Positions 1 through 11,780 of a stretch of 64,000 nt of DNA are shown here, piece after piece. The stretch is from Gigaspora rosea. Lineage: Eukaryota > Glomeromycota > Glomeromycetes > Diversisporales > Gigasporaceae. The notes beneath the pieces are model-generated. The model searched no databases, had not been told where the DNA came from, and saw only the letters and a list, made by a program, of their open reading frames with translations. Both the position numbers and the translations under genes were made by a program. The stretch's first letter is position 1, and every line of letters begins with the position of its first letter. The stretch covers positions 246,569 through 310,568 of the forward strand of contig QKWP01000262.1 in NCBI GenBank assembly GCA_003550325.1. The letters run 5' to 3'.

Positions 1-272
1 TCAGGGAGACCACAGATGCTACTATAGGTATAGTGAATTCTAGTACCGGTATGTTTATATACAGAAGTGTATGGATTTGGAAGAATAGTAGATGTTGGGC
101 TAAAGTTTTGAGAGGTTTTCCATTGTGCAAGTTTAATACAGTAAGGTTTCCAAAGTTGTTCATAAGTATTATAAGAGATATTTAGGAGAATTTTAAGAGC
201 AATATTAGAAGCTATTTTGTAAGAAGAACATTTTAATAATTAATAAAGATGGAATTTGCAAAAGATAATAGC
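1..272. other. AT-rich stretch, no gene recognised
   Basis: No open reading frame of note, RNA gene or inverted repeat was recognised here. It ends at the tandem repeat that starts near 273. Confidence 0.5.
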
Positions 273-440
273 TTTTTTCTAAACGAAAATTGATGATTTT
301 TATACAATTTTTTCTAAACGAAAATTGATGATTTTTATACAATTTTTCTAAACGAAAATTGATGATTTTTTTACAATTTTTCTAAACGAAAATTGATGAT
401 TTTTTTACAATTTTTCTAAACGAAAATTGATGATTTTTAT
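273..440. repeat. Tandem repeat, five copies of about 34 bp
   Basis: The unit contains TTCTAAACGAAAATTGATG followed by a T-rich run and ACAA. The CTAAACG anchor recurs at 279, 314, 348, 382 and 416, so spacing is 35, 34, 34 and 34 bp. Copies differ at only one or two bases, which suggests recent expansion. It is non-coding. Confidence 0.95.
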
Positions 441-1506
441 ATGATTCAATATTGATTATTTTTGTTTAATATTATAAAATAACAATACAAAGAGCAACTA
501 TGTCAAAAATCAACCTTCAAAAAATACGAATAATATATGATTTGATTATTGCGATTTGTTTCAAATTGATAGATCACTGACAATCGCTTGAACAATCACC
601 TGATTGTTGACCGATTGCTTCGCAATATTTTTTAGTAAACATAAATATAGTCAATGAAAATAATATATTTATATTGAATTTTTAGCAAAAAAATACACTT
701 TACAATTTTTTACAATCATGCAATCAGATAACAATCAAGTATGCGATAAAAATTTGAACAAAAGTATATCATTTTGCAAAGCATAATAATTAGTCCCTAA
801 TGACAAAACATATTAACAATATATTAAAATAATTTAGTTCTTATTTGCGAACAATACATAATTAAATCACTTGTTTCAGCAAATAAAAAAAAAACTATTG
901 TTTTCGGCATATTAAAAATTTAGCATTGTGTAATAAAAAATTCGAAAACATTAGAACTATTACAGTATTATGCAGGATTAAATTAAATTTTGTTAATTGT
1001 TTAATTTTTTACACGATTTGTCTAACTTTTGATTTATTGATTGTATAAGATTCGATCGATTGCATAAAACGAACTTAATTAATCATAGACCCGATCGATT
1101 ACTGCAGAATGTATAAAATCAGGTTTTTCTTGATGCCACCTTAGGATTTCGAATGTCTATCCCATGATCATGAATTGATCACAAATATGATGACTGTATA
1201 ATATCTCCGCCATAAGTTTCAATTATGTCAAAGTTTAAACAAAATTGCAAACAATACAGTTGCATACAAAATCGGAGATTGAATGAAATCTATAAAAGTT
1301 AAGACTTTTCTCTACGAATTTTTTTTTCTGCAACTTCAATTTTTTTTTCATCACTAAACCAAACTCTTTTTTTTCATTACTAAACCAAACTCTTTTTTTT
1401 CTTTTGAATACTTATAACCTACCTTTTTTTTTCTCAAATATTTCTTTTAATATATTTTTTTCCCTACACTTCTCAAATATTTCCTCAATATTTTTTTTTT
1501 TTTACA
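441..1506. other. AT-rich non-coding stretch upstream of a decayed gene
   Basis: No gene was recognised. From about 1318 to 1503 there are long poly-T/CTTT tracts directly before the first exon of the gene at 1507, consistent with a pyrimidine-rich promoter region. A 66-residue reading frame at 1404-1604 runs through these tracts and overlaps the exon in another frame; it is not convincing. Confidence 0.4.
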
Positions 1507-1985
1507 ATGTCAAAATGACCAAAAAAACAACGAAAACCTTTAAAATGCGATACATCCGAAAGTCAACAACAAGATCCTCTCGTTGTAATCGAACCTTTAA
1601 CTGAAAATCCTTTACCTTCATCCGAAACTTTACCTTCAACTGGACTTCGTTAAACAGGCACTTCTACAACTCAAAATTCTCCCATTCGATTTGCACCACA
1701 TTTACCCATTCGATCTGCACCATATTCGCCCATTCGATCTTTACCACATTCTCCCGTTTGATATTCACTACTTGCTAGACCTTCAACACCTGCTTTCAGT
1801 CATCCATCTTCACCTGTTATTATCTCATCACCTGAATTAACTTTTGCTTTATCCAACTTAAAGCAAAGATATCCATCACTTCGATTACCCGAAAGCATGT
1901 ACAAAGAAAAACAACAAAATATTCAACGACAAAAGTCATTTGAAGAGCCAGAAGCAGGTTTTGTAATCAATTCAGTTATAAAAAA

Positions 1986-2033
1986 TTTCGGCTGCTGTTT
2001 CCCAACATATATGTTGGGAAACGGCAGCCGAAA
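1986..2033. repeat. Near-perfect 48-bp hairpin inside the first intron
   Basis: Two 24-base arms meet at CATATATG; the outer ends are TTTCGGCTGCTG and CGGCAGCCGAAA, with one mismatch. It lies inside the 157-bp intron 1958-2114. It could be a minimal transposon relic. Confidence 0.9.
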
Positions 2034-2833
2034 GTTGTGATAATTTTGATTATCTTCCTCATTTTTGTATGGTTTATTTTGATACTCTTTTGTTTTTATT
2101 ACCTATTTTTATAGAAAATGAAAGTTTGAGTGAAGAAATTGTAAAGTTAAAGTGCAGAGTAGCCGATTTGGAGGCTGAAAACAAACAAGGCAAAGAAGAA
2201 ATCGAGGCCCTAATCATTATCAATGAAAGTTTTGGCAAGGAATCGGACCTGCAATCCAAAACTGCAGGATCAACGATTTCAGAAAGCGAAAAAAGTGAAA
2301 GTGAAGGTGAATTATCTGATGGTAATGATGGTAAAAGTAGTTCCGAAATACAGGCATCTCAACTAAGTGCAAAAAGATTTTCTAATCCGAAAGAAGCTTG
2401 GGTAAGTTTAATACAAATTTTTACAATTTTTAATTTTGTTTGCGATTTTTCAGTTTTTTCTTATCTTTTATGATTAACTTTTTTTTTACGATTTTTTTCT
2501 TTTAACAATTTGATTTTTTTTATATTTATTTACGATTTTTAATTTATTTTACAATTTATATCTTTTCATTATTACGATTTTCAATTTTCTTTTTAATTTT
2601 TATTTCGATTTTTTTTATGATTTTTATTTATGCTTTATTGATTTTTTTACGAATTTTAAAATTTTTACGATTCCATTTTACAATTATTTCCTTTTAATAA
2701 TTTATTTTTATCTTTTGATTGATTTTTTTTATGATTTTAACCTTACTATTTTTCTTTTTTGCAAATTTTTAATATTTTTTATACGATTTCCCTTTTATAA
2801 TTTTTTGCAAAAATTTTTTTTATGATTTTTTAA

Positions 2834-4866
2834 AGGTAGGGTGAACGTAGATCATTTTTCATATAATATTGGTAGCAAATTTTTTTTGTATAACAGCAAT
2901 TACACAAATGGAAATCGAACACGTATAAAATCTTCCATGATATACGTACGTACGTACATAGCAGCTAGAGACAATTTACTTTTGCGCTACTTGGAAGGCA
3001 AGTAAAGATAATTAAATTTTATTGTATTTTTTTTTATTTTAATTTTTTTTTTACTTTTTTTTTCTTTTTTACTAAAAGCATATTTTTTCTTTTTTTTTTT
3101 TATTTAGAATCACCGTCATTGCTTGTTGGTGCCTTTTTTTCTATTTCGTCACTTTCTGGTACTGTGCCGTGTTGCATTCGTGTGAGTTGGCCATGTCATG
3201 TTGCAGTTCACCGGTGCACTGTCATGTTGTATTACTAGTTCGTGTTGACTTTTTTTTTCTATACTAGTATTTTAGCAATGTCGTTATATTGTTGATTTCT
3301 TTGGCTTATTGTTTGTCTTTCCTTTGCTAGTGTTTAGGTTGTTTGACGATGTATAAAGTAATGATTAAGAAAAAGATTAGGGTTATGTATAGGTTTAGAA
3401 AGAGGGTTAGAGGCCGTAGAGTGGTTTAATAACAAGTTTAGGGTTGGCGGGATTAGTGTAAAAGTTTTTGATAGTTGTGCGGGTCTAGAGTTAGGTTGGT
3501 ATTAAATAACAAAATAAATTTTAGCATTAGGTTGTGAAAGAAATACAAAATAAATAAAAAATAAATACAATAAAATACTGATACTTTATTGTTTTAAAAA
3601 CTTTGAAGTCTGATTGTTAGACGAGATTTTTTTTTTTAAAAAAAAAAAGAACAGTGGCATATATTATTATAAATTAAAAAATAAATTTATAAAAAAAGAT
3701 TTATTTAATTGTTTTAATTTATTAAATATTACCGACAAAAAATAGTAGCCCAATTCAAGTAAATATCTTTTTATATAATAAACAAATTTTAAAAAAAGAA
3801 TTCTCAAAAATTTTTTATCTTCTCAAATGCAAGTTGTAATTTATTTTTTAAACAAATAATAAATTGGATGTTTTAAATTGTTTGCCATAACCCACCCTCT
3901 TCAAAAAGACATTAGGCATAAGCTTAAACATTTTTTCAACGAAATCTGCAAGGTCAAGACCATGCTTCGAAAGACCATTGCATTCGTGCAGTGGTGAGAG
4001 TAATTTCGACACAGTTGTATACCTAACAAGGTATGTATAAAGATTTGAATTACAAAAAAAAAATTAATAAATTTTAATTTATTTAGTATCTTCAAAACGA
4101 ATAAATAAAATCTAACCTTGTCTGTTCTCAATGCCACTCTGGTCATAAACCCAAAAGCTTTATTAAAAAGCTTTAAATTAAAAGTTTTTAGAGAGAGAGA
4201 GAGAGTAAAGTTACAAGTCTGGACCAAAAGCAAACCAAGCTCATATTTCTCATAGGCAAGTAACATCTAATTCATTACGCTCCCTTTTACCTACTGATTA
4301 CTAATCAAGAAAGAGAAAGAGAAGTTGTGTCGTGAAAAATTTGTTAAAAAAGTTGAAACAATGCTAGCCACTTTTTTTACTGCATCACGTCCTGAAACTA
4401 ATTCCTGTTTGGCTTCTAATGCCTTAATTTCTTCTTTAGTTAGTTTTTGAACCATTGTATAATGACTAAATAATGGACGTATAACGACGAAATAATAGAC
4501 GAAATAATGGTCATATAATAACGAAATAATGGATGTAAAATTTGAGTGTTATAAGATTCTGTTTGAATCTGATTGGATGTTTATTTGTTCTAGAAACGGA
4601 TAGAACCTCTTTTTTTTTGTGCGTCCTAAGGAAATTTGGGTCCACCTAAGAGAATTCTATGATATATAAAGTTGCTTTTTTTTAAATGCACGAAGTTCTA
4701 GAATTTCATGACTATAAAAACGAACTCTTGTTCTATGTCCTGTCACGTTTTGGTAAAAATTAGTCATCAGTTTAAAAAATTTTATCAGGTGTGCATTTTT
4801 ATGGTACTATGTAAATTTTATTGTACAATGTAAATCATATGAAAAATGATCTACGTTTACCTACCC
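2834..4866. mobile_element. 2.03-kb element with about 30-bp inverted ends, TTAA-flanked
   Basis: The left end (AGGTAGGGTGAACGTAGATC) and the right end (reverse complement GGGTAGGTAAACGTAGATC) match over about 30 bases with small indels, continuing into ATTTTTCATAT. TTAA lies directly outside both ends (2830-2833 and 4867-4870), fitting a TTAA target site as in piggyBac-like elements; a TA target cannot be excluded. The interior has no recognisable transposase, so it is non-autonomous or decayed. A 121-residue minus-strand frame at 3901-4266 shows no recognisable motif. It sits inside intron 2 of the gene at 1507-6425 and enlarges that intron to 2.5 kb. Confidence 0.75.
4190..4206. repeat. 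GA dinucleotide microsatellite
   Basis: A short uninterrupted (GA)n run lies inside the 2.0-kb TTAA-flanked element. Confidence 0.9.
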
Positions 4867-5251
4867 TTAATGTTTTTTTGACGATTTAATTTTTTTTCTG
4901 TTTTTTCGATTTAATTATTTTTCTTCATTTTTAATAGGCTGAGATGAAAATTTTATTAAAAATGATCCCGCACAAATATCAACTTAATATTGATAAAGTT
5001 TTTTTGAGCCCGAACAATAAACAAATTCTTAACAAACTAAATCCGGAATTAGAACGATTGTTGGCGCCGACTTTCACTCCTACCTGAAAAGAGATTTGGG
5101 ATTGGTTAAGTGCTTTACACCAACACCAAAGGGGCCGGCATCTGAAAGTTGAGCAAGGAAAAATAGATGAAGACAATCGACGTCTTCATGCCAATAATAG
5201 GATGAATGAAGTATGAAAATTTTATGTTTTTATTTTAAAAAAAAAACCAGT

Positions 5252-5330
5252 TTTCGGATATTAATATTTATAACTTACCGAACTTAGCCTGCAGGCTAAG
5301 TTCGGTAAGTATAAATATTAAAATCCGAAA
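5252..5330. repeat. 79-bp hairpin in an intron
   Basis: Arms of about 38 bases are centred on CCTGCAGG, with outer ends TTTCGGATATTAA and ATTAAAATCCGAAA. It lies in the intron between 5211 and 5391. Its end TTTCGG resembles the end of the hairpin at 1986, so the two may belong to one family although their interiors differ. Confidence 0.9.
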
Positions 5331-5895
5331 CATGACTGTTTATATTATATTTATTTTTTATTTAATGCATTTATATATTTTTTGCTTACAGAAAAAAGCA
5401 CGAAGAATTAAAGGTGCACAATCGTTATATGAATGACAAGCAAAGCGAATTATTAAATATGAGCAAAAAGGGTTGATGAATTTACTTTCAAGGACCGAAA
5501 TACATTCACCAAAAATAAGTGAGACTGATGCTGAAGACAACAAGAAAAGAAATGCTAATGTGTATGATTATACGTGGCGTTCTGACAAGGTAAATTGATT
5601 TTTGATCAAATTATTGCTAAATTTCAACAATCGTAGAAATCATAAATTTCAATTAATCATGCTAACTATTTTAATAATACTAACGATATTTTTATAGTTA
5701 CATAATTTGCTAAGAAAAACTTTGGATGAACAAGCAAAAAAGATCTCATCATCGCAACAAATGAGGAAACGTTTTATGCCGATAATGTGTTCTTTTTAGA
5801 TGTAGCTAGACCTGAAGATTTATCTGATTTGGCCTACGTTTCTGAAGAAGAAGAAGTTGCACATGATCGTATGAAAGAACAAAAAAGAAGAAAAA

Positions 5896-6205
5896 TCGAA
5901 GAAGCATTAAAAAGCATAGAAGCAGAAAAAAGCAAAGCGGCGGAAAAAAGCAAAGTAGCGTAAAAAGGCATAGAAGCAGAAAAAAACAAAGTGGCAGAAA
6001 AAACAAAGCAGCAGAAAAAGCAAAGCGGCGGAAAAAAACAAAGCGGCGGAAAAAAGCAAAGCGACGGATAAAGGCACAGAAACTGATAAAGGTACAAAAA
6101 CTGTTAAAAGCACAAAACTGATAAAGGCAAAGCAACGGAAAAAGGCAAAGCACCGGAAAAAGGCAAAGCACCAGAAAAAGGCAAAGCACCAGAAAAAAGA
6201 AAAGA
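5896..6205 (+). repeat. Coding minisatellite of AEKSK and GKAPEK units
   Basis: Short units of roughly 15-18 bases (GCAGAAAAAAGCAAAGCGG and later GGCAAAGCACCGGAAAAA) repeat through the last exon of the gene at 1507-6425. They encode Lys/Glu/Ala-rich and then Lys/Pro/Glu-rich repeats. Copy-number slips here probably caused some of the frame breaks. Confidence 0.85.
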
Positions 6206-6519
6206 ACCGGAAGATGACCCTGTTGAAAGACCAGCGAAAAGAGGCCGATTTTATAGTGGCGACTATAATAAACAAGTTTTGTACTCAAGAAAATGAGAGT
6301 ACAGAACTGGCGAAAGTGCAAGTATAGGCGAGATTCGTGGCACACTTAAATACACTGCGGAATATACAAGCAAAGATTCGGACGATGAGTCTGTGGTATC
6401 TGTAGAAGAAGCACCTAAGGAATAATTTTTTTTGAAAAAATCGGTTTTTTTAGTTTTTTGTTTTTTAATATATTTTATAATGATTTATGTAGTAGTATCT
6501 TTTAACCCCGATTTCTAAC

Positions 6520-6885
6520 AATTTTTATCGATTTTATGTTTAAATAAACTATTTTTTATAACTATTTTAATGATTTAAAACAAATGTATTGTGTTACTTT
6601 TAACGAATAGTTACGAAATTTTTTGTTTCGATTTTTATCGATTTTTGATGTTTAAATAAACGATTGTTATGGCTATTTTTAATGATTTAAAACGAATGTA
6701 CTGTGCTACTTTTAACAATTTATTTACAAATGGTTACGAAAATTCTATTTCGATTTTTTATCGATTTTGATGTTTAAATAATCAAATGTTATGGCTATTT
6801 TAACGATTTAAAATGAATGTACTGTGCTACTTTTAACGATTTATTTACGAATGGTTATGAAATTCTATTTCGATTCCAATTTACG
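6520..6885 (+). repeat. Tandem repeat of about 110-120 bp after the gene
   Basis: The block TTTATCGATTTT(G)ATGTTTAAATAA followed by GGCTATTTTAA, GATTTAAAACGAATGTA and TGTGCTACTTTTAAC recurs at about 6524, 6632 and 6753, with a partial fourth. It starts about 100 bp after the TAA at 6423 and could include the original 3' UTR, as each unit has AATAAA-like words. Confidence 0.85.
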
Positions 6886-7319
6886 ATTTCATGCTGATTT
6901 TTAGAGTGGCGGATGATTGCTGAGTGACAGCAATTGCCGCCAAACAGCAATCATTCGACTTATAATAAAGACAATAAAAATCATTGTACATTCGGCTTGA
7001 AAACCTATAACATTCATCATAACGAGTGGCAATATTTCGACTAGTGACAATAATATACAGATAGTAATAAAAATAAAAAAAAAAAATAGTAAAAAAAAAT
7101 AAAGCTGTGATACCACCAAAAATGATAGTAATTCCAAAAGAGCAACTCCCAAGACAAAAACTCTAAAGGATAGTTTAAAAACAATGAAAATAATTAAAAA
7201 AAAATTATATAAAAATTAATGAGTTGTAAACAAAAATTTATAAAAAAATAAAGAAAACAATAAATAAAAATTATAAAGGTAAACAAGAAAAAAAAGCAAA
7301 TATTTATTTGCTTACAAAT
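6886..7319. other. AT-rich stretch, no gene recognised
   Basis: Contains poly-A tracts and an 83-residue minus-strand frame at 6901-7152 of very hydrophobic composition that reads as low-complexity AT DNA. Nothing else is supported. Confidence 0.4.
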
Positions 7320-7853
7320 CAAATATAATTTGCACGTGTCAATGCATGGAACTTATTATTGTTAAGTGCAATAAAAACAAAAAACAACACCAAATGAATG
7401 TTTTTGTGTGCATCAATGCACAGAATTTATAATTATTAACAATCATCATATTAATACATGGAACTATGATTGTTAAGGATCTTAAGATCATCATATTAGT
7501 ATATAAAATGATGATCATTAAGAATCTTAACAATTGTGACAATTGTGATATTATGCACAAAAATTATATTTATTAAGAATCTTAATGATTGTGATGACCA
7601 TGATATTACTGTCTTAATGAACTGAAATTATGACTATTAAAGAGTCTTAACATCAGGGATGGCATGTTATAATATTGGACATTTGGACAATTTGGACATT
7701 TGGACATTTGGACAATGTCCAGTTGTCCAAATAATTTTTGTTTGGACATAGTAGCTTTTTATTGGACATTAAAAAAATTAGTTTAATCTTGGTCTAAATT
7801 AAACTTAATTCTGGCCAATATTTACTAATACAAAATATCTTTAATTTACAGTA

Positions 7854-8230
7854 CCGTATTTACTCAAAATAATGCACATGGGCATTATTTCAAAAATTGC
7901 ATCTTCTTAAATAGCATGTCAGTTTCAAATAACACCTATTGCGTCCTAATATAATGCACACTCCAAATGCCGAATTAATAATTTGCTGAAATAATGAATT
8001 CAAATAACAAGCAGAAATAAGAATTTTTTTAGTCAAAAACTCCAACTTAGATCAGAAAGGCTATATATAAAATTAAGAAATACAGGTTTTTTATACATCA
8101 TATATATATAATGCACAATTTTTTTTAGAAATTAGACCTTTACTCTGAAATAATGCCCATGTGCATACTCATAATAATGCGCATCCCCTGGAAATAACAT
8201 GTAGATGTGCATTATTTCGAGTAAATATGG
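7854..8230. mobile_element. 377-bp MITE with CCGTATTTACTC ends, TA-flanked
   Basis: Left CCGTATTTACTCAAAATAAT and right (reverse complement) CCATATTTACTCGAAATAAT match over about 27 bases. TA flanks both sides. Internal subterminal repeats of CATGGGCATTATTT and AATAATGCRCA are frequent. A diverged relative lies at 39459-39685. It is nested in the hAT-like insertion. Confidence 0.85.
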
Positions 8231-8550
8231 TATATTTAAAAGTGTACTGATAATTATAATAATTACAATTATACAAATAATTATAATTATTATAAATATA
8301 TGCATATGTACAGTACATATATATTCATACTACTAAATCAACTTATATTCCATTTTTCTTACAATATATATATTTGATATTGGCTAATAAAATATGATTA
8401 ATCAAACAGAGTTTTAGACTGTAAAATAATTGTATTTCAAAAAGAATAATAGCAATAGTTTATTTTATTTTTAATTTTAAAATAAAGGTATATTATAAAG
8501 AAAACAGGGTAGCTTATTTCAGATAATCAATTTTTTTTAATTGCAAATAG

Positions 8551-8884
8551 GTGCTACATAGTAAATTCTAAATTTTACTATATAAATCGATTAAAGTTGC
8601 TTAAGTAAGCTTATTCAGGAGATCAAAATACACTTAACCCAAAATTTTTACTAGGAATAGAGAACTTTTTATTATTTGATTTTTGATTTTTATGTTCGTT
8701 GAATATATTTTTTTAAAAAATTTTAATTTTTTTGTAAAACGTAAAAATCAAAACTCAAATAATAAAAAGTTTTCCAATACTAATAAAAATTTTATAGTAA
8801 GTGTAATTTGATCACTTGAAGAAGTTTACTTAAACGACTTTAATTGATTTGTATAGTAAAGTTTGAACTTTACGATATAGCAAC
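8551..8884. repeat. Large imperfect palindrome, arms about 150 bp
   Basis: The left arm (GTGCTACATAGTAAATTC...) and the reverse complement of the right arm (GTTGCTATATCGTAAAGTTC...) align to the centre, sharing ACTTTTTATTATTTGA and ATTAAAGT. Outside both arms lies the same word GTAGCTTATTT in direct orientation (about 8509 and 8901). This looks like a fold-back element. Confidence 0.75.
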
Positions 8885-9305
8885 TATTGTCAATCGTGAG
8901 GTAGCTTATTTTTAGATCAAAGATGTTTTTGAGTTTTTTGACCAAAAGAGAGGGGTAACCTATTTTCAGCTTTTATCATCATAAATTAAAATTGTCCAAT
9001 AAAGTTATTGGACCATTGGACATATGTTCAATTGACAATTTGGACATATGTCTATTAAAATTGATCATTAAGAAATTTTAACAATTGTGGTCAGTGCACT
9101 AAAATTTTGATCATTAAGAATCTTAATGTCAGAGCATGAAATTATAATTATGATTGTTAAGAATCTTAATGATTGTACACATTAGTGCACGAAAATTATG
9201 ATTGTTAAGAATCTCAATGATTGTGCATATCAGTGCACAAAAATTATGATCAAGAATTTTTAAACGATTATGCTGTTAGTGCACAGATCATTAAGATTAA
9301 TACAC

Positions 9306-9930
9306 GTCAATATTTGGATAGAATAATGTTTTTTAATATTACATTTTAAAACTTTTTTTTCAAATCCAATCTTTAATATACTTCATTAAACAAACTATAT
9401 TAGATTATAACTAAGGTTGCTCCAATAACTGCATCAACTAATAATCAAGAATAAATGAATGTTATAGATTAAAAATCAGCTTGAATGTACAATTATGTAT
9501 GTTGTATGTAATAGATTTTTAATAGATTTAGAATCAATATAAGTTAATTCTAAATGCACTTATATTGAAATGAATCACTCAAATCAGTAAAGAATTTCAA
9601 ACTAACTTAAAGATCCATTAGTGCATATTTATTTGAAATATAAATTCATTTAATTAGTAGCTATAATATTTATGTATATAGGTTTTCTCAATTTATATCA
9701 ATTATTATTTGAAAATAATATACATAATTTTTGCAAATAGTATAAATTAATAAAGTCATTTAATCTTTTTAATTTTGATTAACCTTTTTTTGTTAAAAAA
9801 TTATTTAATAATTTAAAATATTTAATTTATGAAAAAAGAGTTTATAGAACTACTTTACAGAAACTATTTAATTTTTTTTAATTGATTTATTATAATCTTA
9901 AAGATTATAATAAAATTATCAAAATTATAT
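9306..9930. other. AT-rich, no gene recognised
   Basis: No reading frame, repeat family or RNA gene could be supported. Confidence 0.4.
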
Positions 9931-10115
9931 TTTATAATAATCTTATAATATTTATAATAATCTTACAATAATCTTAAAATAATCTTATAATAATCTTATC
10001 TTATAATAATCTTAAAATCATCTTAAAATAATCTTATAATAATCTTAAAATAATCTTATAATCATCTTAAAAAAATCTTAATAAAATCTTAAAAACGTTT
10101 TAAAAATATCTTAAA
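9931..10115. repeat. ATAATCTTA simple tandem array
   Basis: Nine- to ten-base words of the type ATAATCTTA / AAAATAATCTT are repeated about 15-20 times with small variations. It is a low-complexity satellite-like tract. Confidence 0.85.
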
Positions 10116-11049
10116 ATAATTTTAAATAATAATAATTTAATTATTTTATATGGGTAATCTCATTACTTCTGAACAAAAAAATTAATAGTTCAAAGTAATT
10201 ATATAATAAAGTTTTGATTTTTATGAATTAAAATTTTAAAAAAATTATATATAATATTAGACATATATATAATTTATTTATAAAAAAAAATTCTATAAAT
10301 TATTAATTTAACATTTTTTAAAAAATTTTTAAAATTGTTTAATTTTTAAAATAAAAAAAATTAAAAAATTAAAATTTACCCAATTAAAATCAAGTATATT
10401 TTTGTGATAATTCGCAAGTGCCTTGGTGTAACTATCAAGAACAAACCTGCAAAATTTCAAATAAGATTATTATGTAAAAAAAAAGTTATAGTATAATTTA
10501 TAATACTAATTTAAACTAATTTACTACTATTTTATATAGTAAAAATAATACCTATTTTAGGTTAAAAAAGTTAAAAAATCAATATATTTTTAAATTTAAA
10601 AATTTTATATGCATATATATATATAAAATAATCCTTTAAACTCTAATTTTAAACTAATATTAACTAAAAATTTATTGATTATAAATTTTATTAATTTGTC
10701 ATATAAGTATATAATATTAAAAATTAGTATATTTATTTTATTTACTAGTTTTTAACCTATAAACTATATTAATAACAAATATTTTAAATTTTATAAAATT
10801 TTTATTATATATACAAAAATATCACTAGAATTATTTTTTTTATAAAAAAATATAGTTTGTATAATAAAAAAAAATACAACAATTTATAAATATATAAACT
10901 ACCTATTATTTTTTAATATATAAATTAACAATAAAAAATATTTAATTTTTATACAATAAATTTATATTTGTAGCTTGATATTATAATATATACTTTCCCA
11001 AAAGATATATTTAAAATAACAATAATTAAATAAAGAATTTAATATTTTT
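10116..11049. other. Extremely AT-rich non-coding DNA
   Basis: Long A/T runs, no recognisable gene. It ends at the inverted-repeat element that begins at 11050. Confidence 0.4.
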
Positions 11050-11356
11050 GCGCATGTGCGCTGTAGCGCACCTCATATGATTTGGTGTAATGTGAAATCA
11101 AAACAACCAAAATAACACAATTTTTTGTTAGTTAGGGTTAGGGTGAGGTTAGAATAGTGTGTAGGTGAGAAGAGGGGCTTTATAGTAAAATTTTGCAAGG
11201 AATTTTTTTGTTAGAGCACGAAGAGTGGTTTTATAATCAAAATTATGAGCCACAGGCGATTTTTTAAAAGATCGCTATGTTTTCTCGATTTCACGTTATA
11301 CCTGATCCTACGATCTGATTGGTTTATCAGATGGGTGCATTACAACGCATATGCGC
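11050..11356. mobile_element. 307-bp MITE, GCGCATGTGCGC ends, copy 1
   Basis: Ends GCGCATGTGCGCTGTAGCGC and (reverse complement) GCGCATATGCGTTGTAATGC are inverted repeats. The interior carries TTAGGGTTAGGG near the left and TCTGATTGGTTTATC near the right. A second copy of equal length lies at 51750-52056, more than 90 percent identical by eye. Similarity also extends at least 15 bp outside each end (GAATTTAATATTTTT on the left), so the true mobile unit may be larger. Confidence 0.9.
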
Positions 11357-11780
11357 TAAAATTACATAAACCTTAAATAAAATATTATTTATAAATATTT
11401 TTAACTTGCTATATTAATATATGATATGTCAGAAGTGACGAGATAACTCATAATAATTTATAATTATTAAACTATAATAATAATATTATTTTTGGATATT
11501 AAATTTTACAATAATCTTTTAATTATAAAAAATATACTATTGATAACTTTAATATTATCTTAAACTATCTTAAACTTATTAACAAACAAGTGCCATATTC
11601 TGTAAAGTACTTAACAAACTTAATAATTTATTCATTACAAAGAAAAAAATTGGTTTATAATAATTATTTAATAAACATAATAATATTTAATAAACTTTTT
11701 TTTATTTTTTTAAATAAGCTAGGGTTCTGAAGTTCAGTTTAGTTCATAATATATATGCATGTTACCTAAATCACAAAGTT

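Larger units (their letters stand above)
1507..6425 (+). pseudogene. Decayed five-exon gene, coiled-coil and Lys/Glu repeat protein, family not recognised
   Basis: Joined reading supports five exons: 1507-1957, 2115-2401, 4938-5210, 5392-5589 and 5698-6425. Junctions have GT..AG ends with matching phase (for example GTAAGT at 2402, GTATGA at 5211, GTAAAT at 5590). The N-terminus is basic and Ser/Pro-rich (KKQRKPLKCDTSESQQQ), with repeats built on SPIRSxPH. Exon 2 begins with a coiled coil (EEIVKLKCRVADLEAENK) and turns Ser/Glu-rich. Exon 3 is helical and includes KEIWDWLSALHQ. The last exon has KSKAAEK and GKAPEK repeats and an acidic tail ending at TAA 6423-6425. Breaks: in-frame stops at 1516, 1651, 1759, 5085, 5434, near 5960 and near 6296, and a frameshift near 5765. 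Two stops (5085, 5434) are TGA where Trp would fit. Long antisense frames at 5806-6345 mirror the Lys/Glu repeat and are not genes. Function unknown; the composition suggests a nuclear or scaffold-type protein, which is only a guess. Confidence 0.7.
7654..9055. mobile_element. hAT-like insertion with TTGGACA-rich ends
   Basis: The left end CAGGGATGGCATG matches the general YAGGGATG form of hAT termini and is followed by several TTTGGACA words. The right end (about 8990-9055) has the same words in opposite orientation (GGACATATGTCC-type). No matching target duplication was found, and the exact right end is uncertain. No transposase is visible. It contains the element at 7854-8230 and the large palindrome at 8551-8884. 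Confidence 0.5.
7320..9305. repeat. Tandem repeat of about 50-60 bp, split by an insertion
   Basis: Units built on ATTATGATTGTTAAGAATC, TTAATGATTGTG and AGTGCAC(G/A)AAAA run from about 7320 to 7650 and resume from about 9056 to 9305. The gap holds the insertion at 7654-9055, so one array has been divided by a later event. Confidence 0.8.

Noticed and set aside
1404..1604. 66-residue plus-strand frame
   Set aside because: It begins in poly-T tracts and overlaps in the wrong frame an exon whose sequence is supported by downstream exons.
3901..4266. 121-residue minus-strand frame within the TTAA-flanked element
   Set aside because: No motif recognisable as a transposase; composition fits AT-rich DNA with hydrophobic runs.
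5806..6345. Long minus-strand frames of Phe/Leu/Cys-rich protein (179, 122 and 87 residues)
   Set aside because: They are the antisense of the Lys/Glu/Ala coding repeat on the plus strand and differ only by frame; composition is explained by AAA/GAA/GCA codons read in reverse.
11125..11145. TTAGGG words as evidence for a true telomere
   Set aside because: Only two to three units each time, always within small elements, and in both orientations across the window; interstitial origin is more likely.
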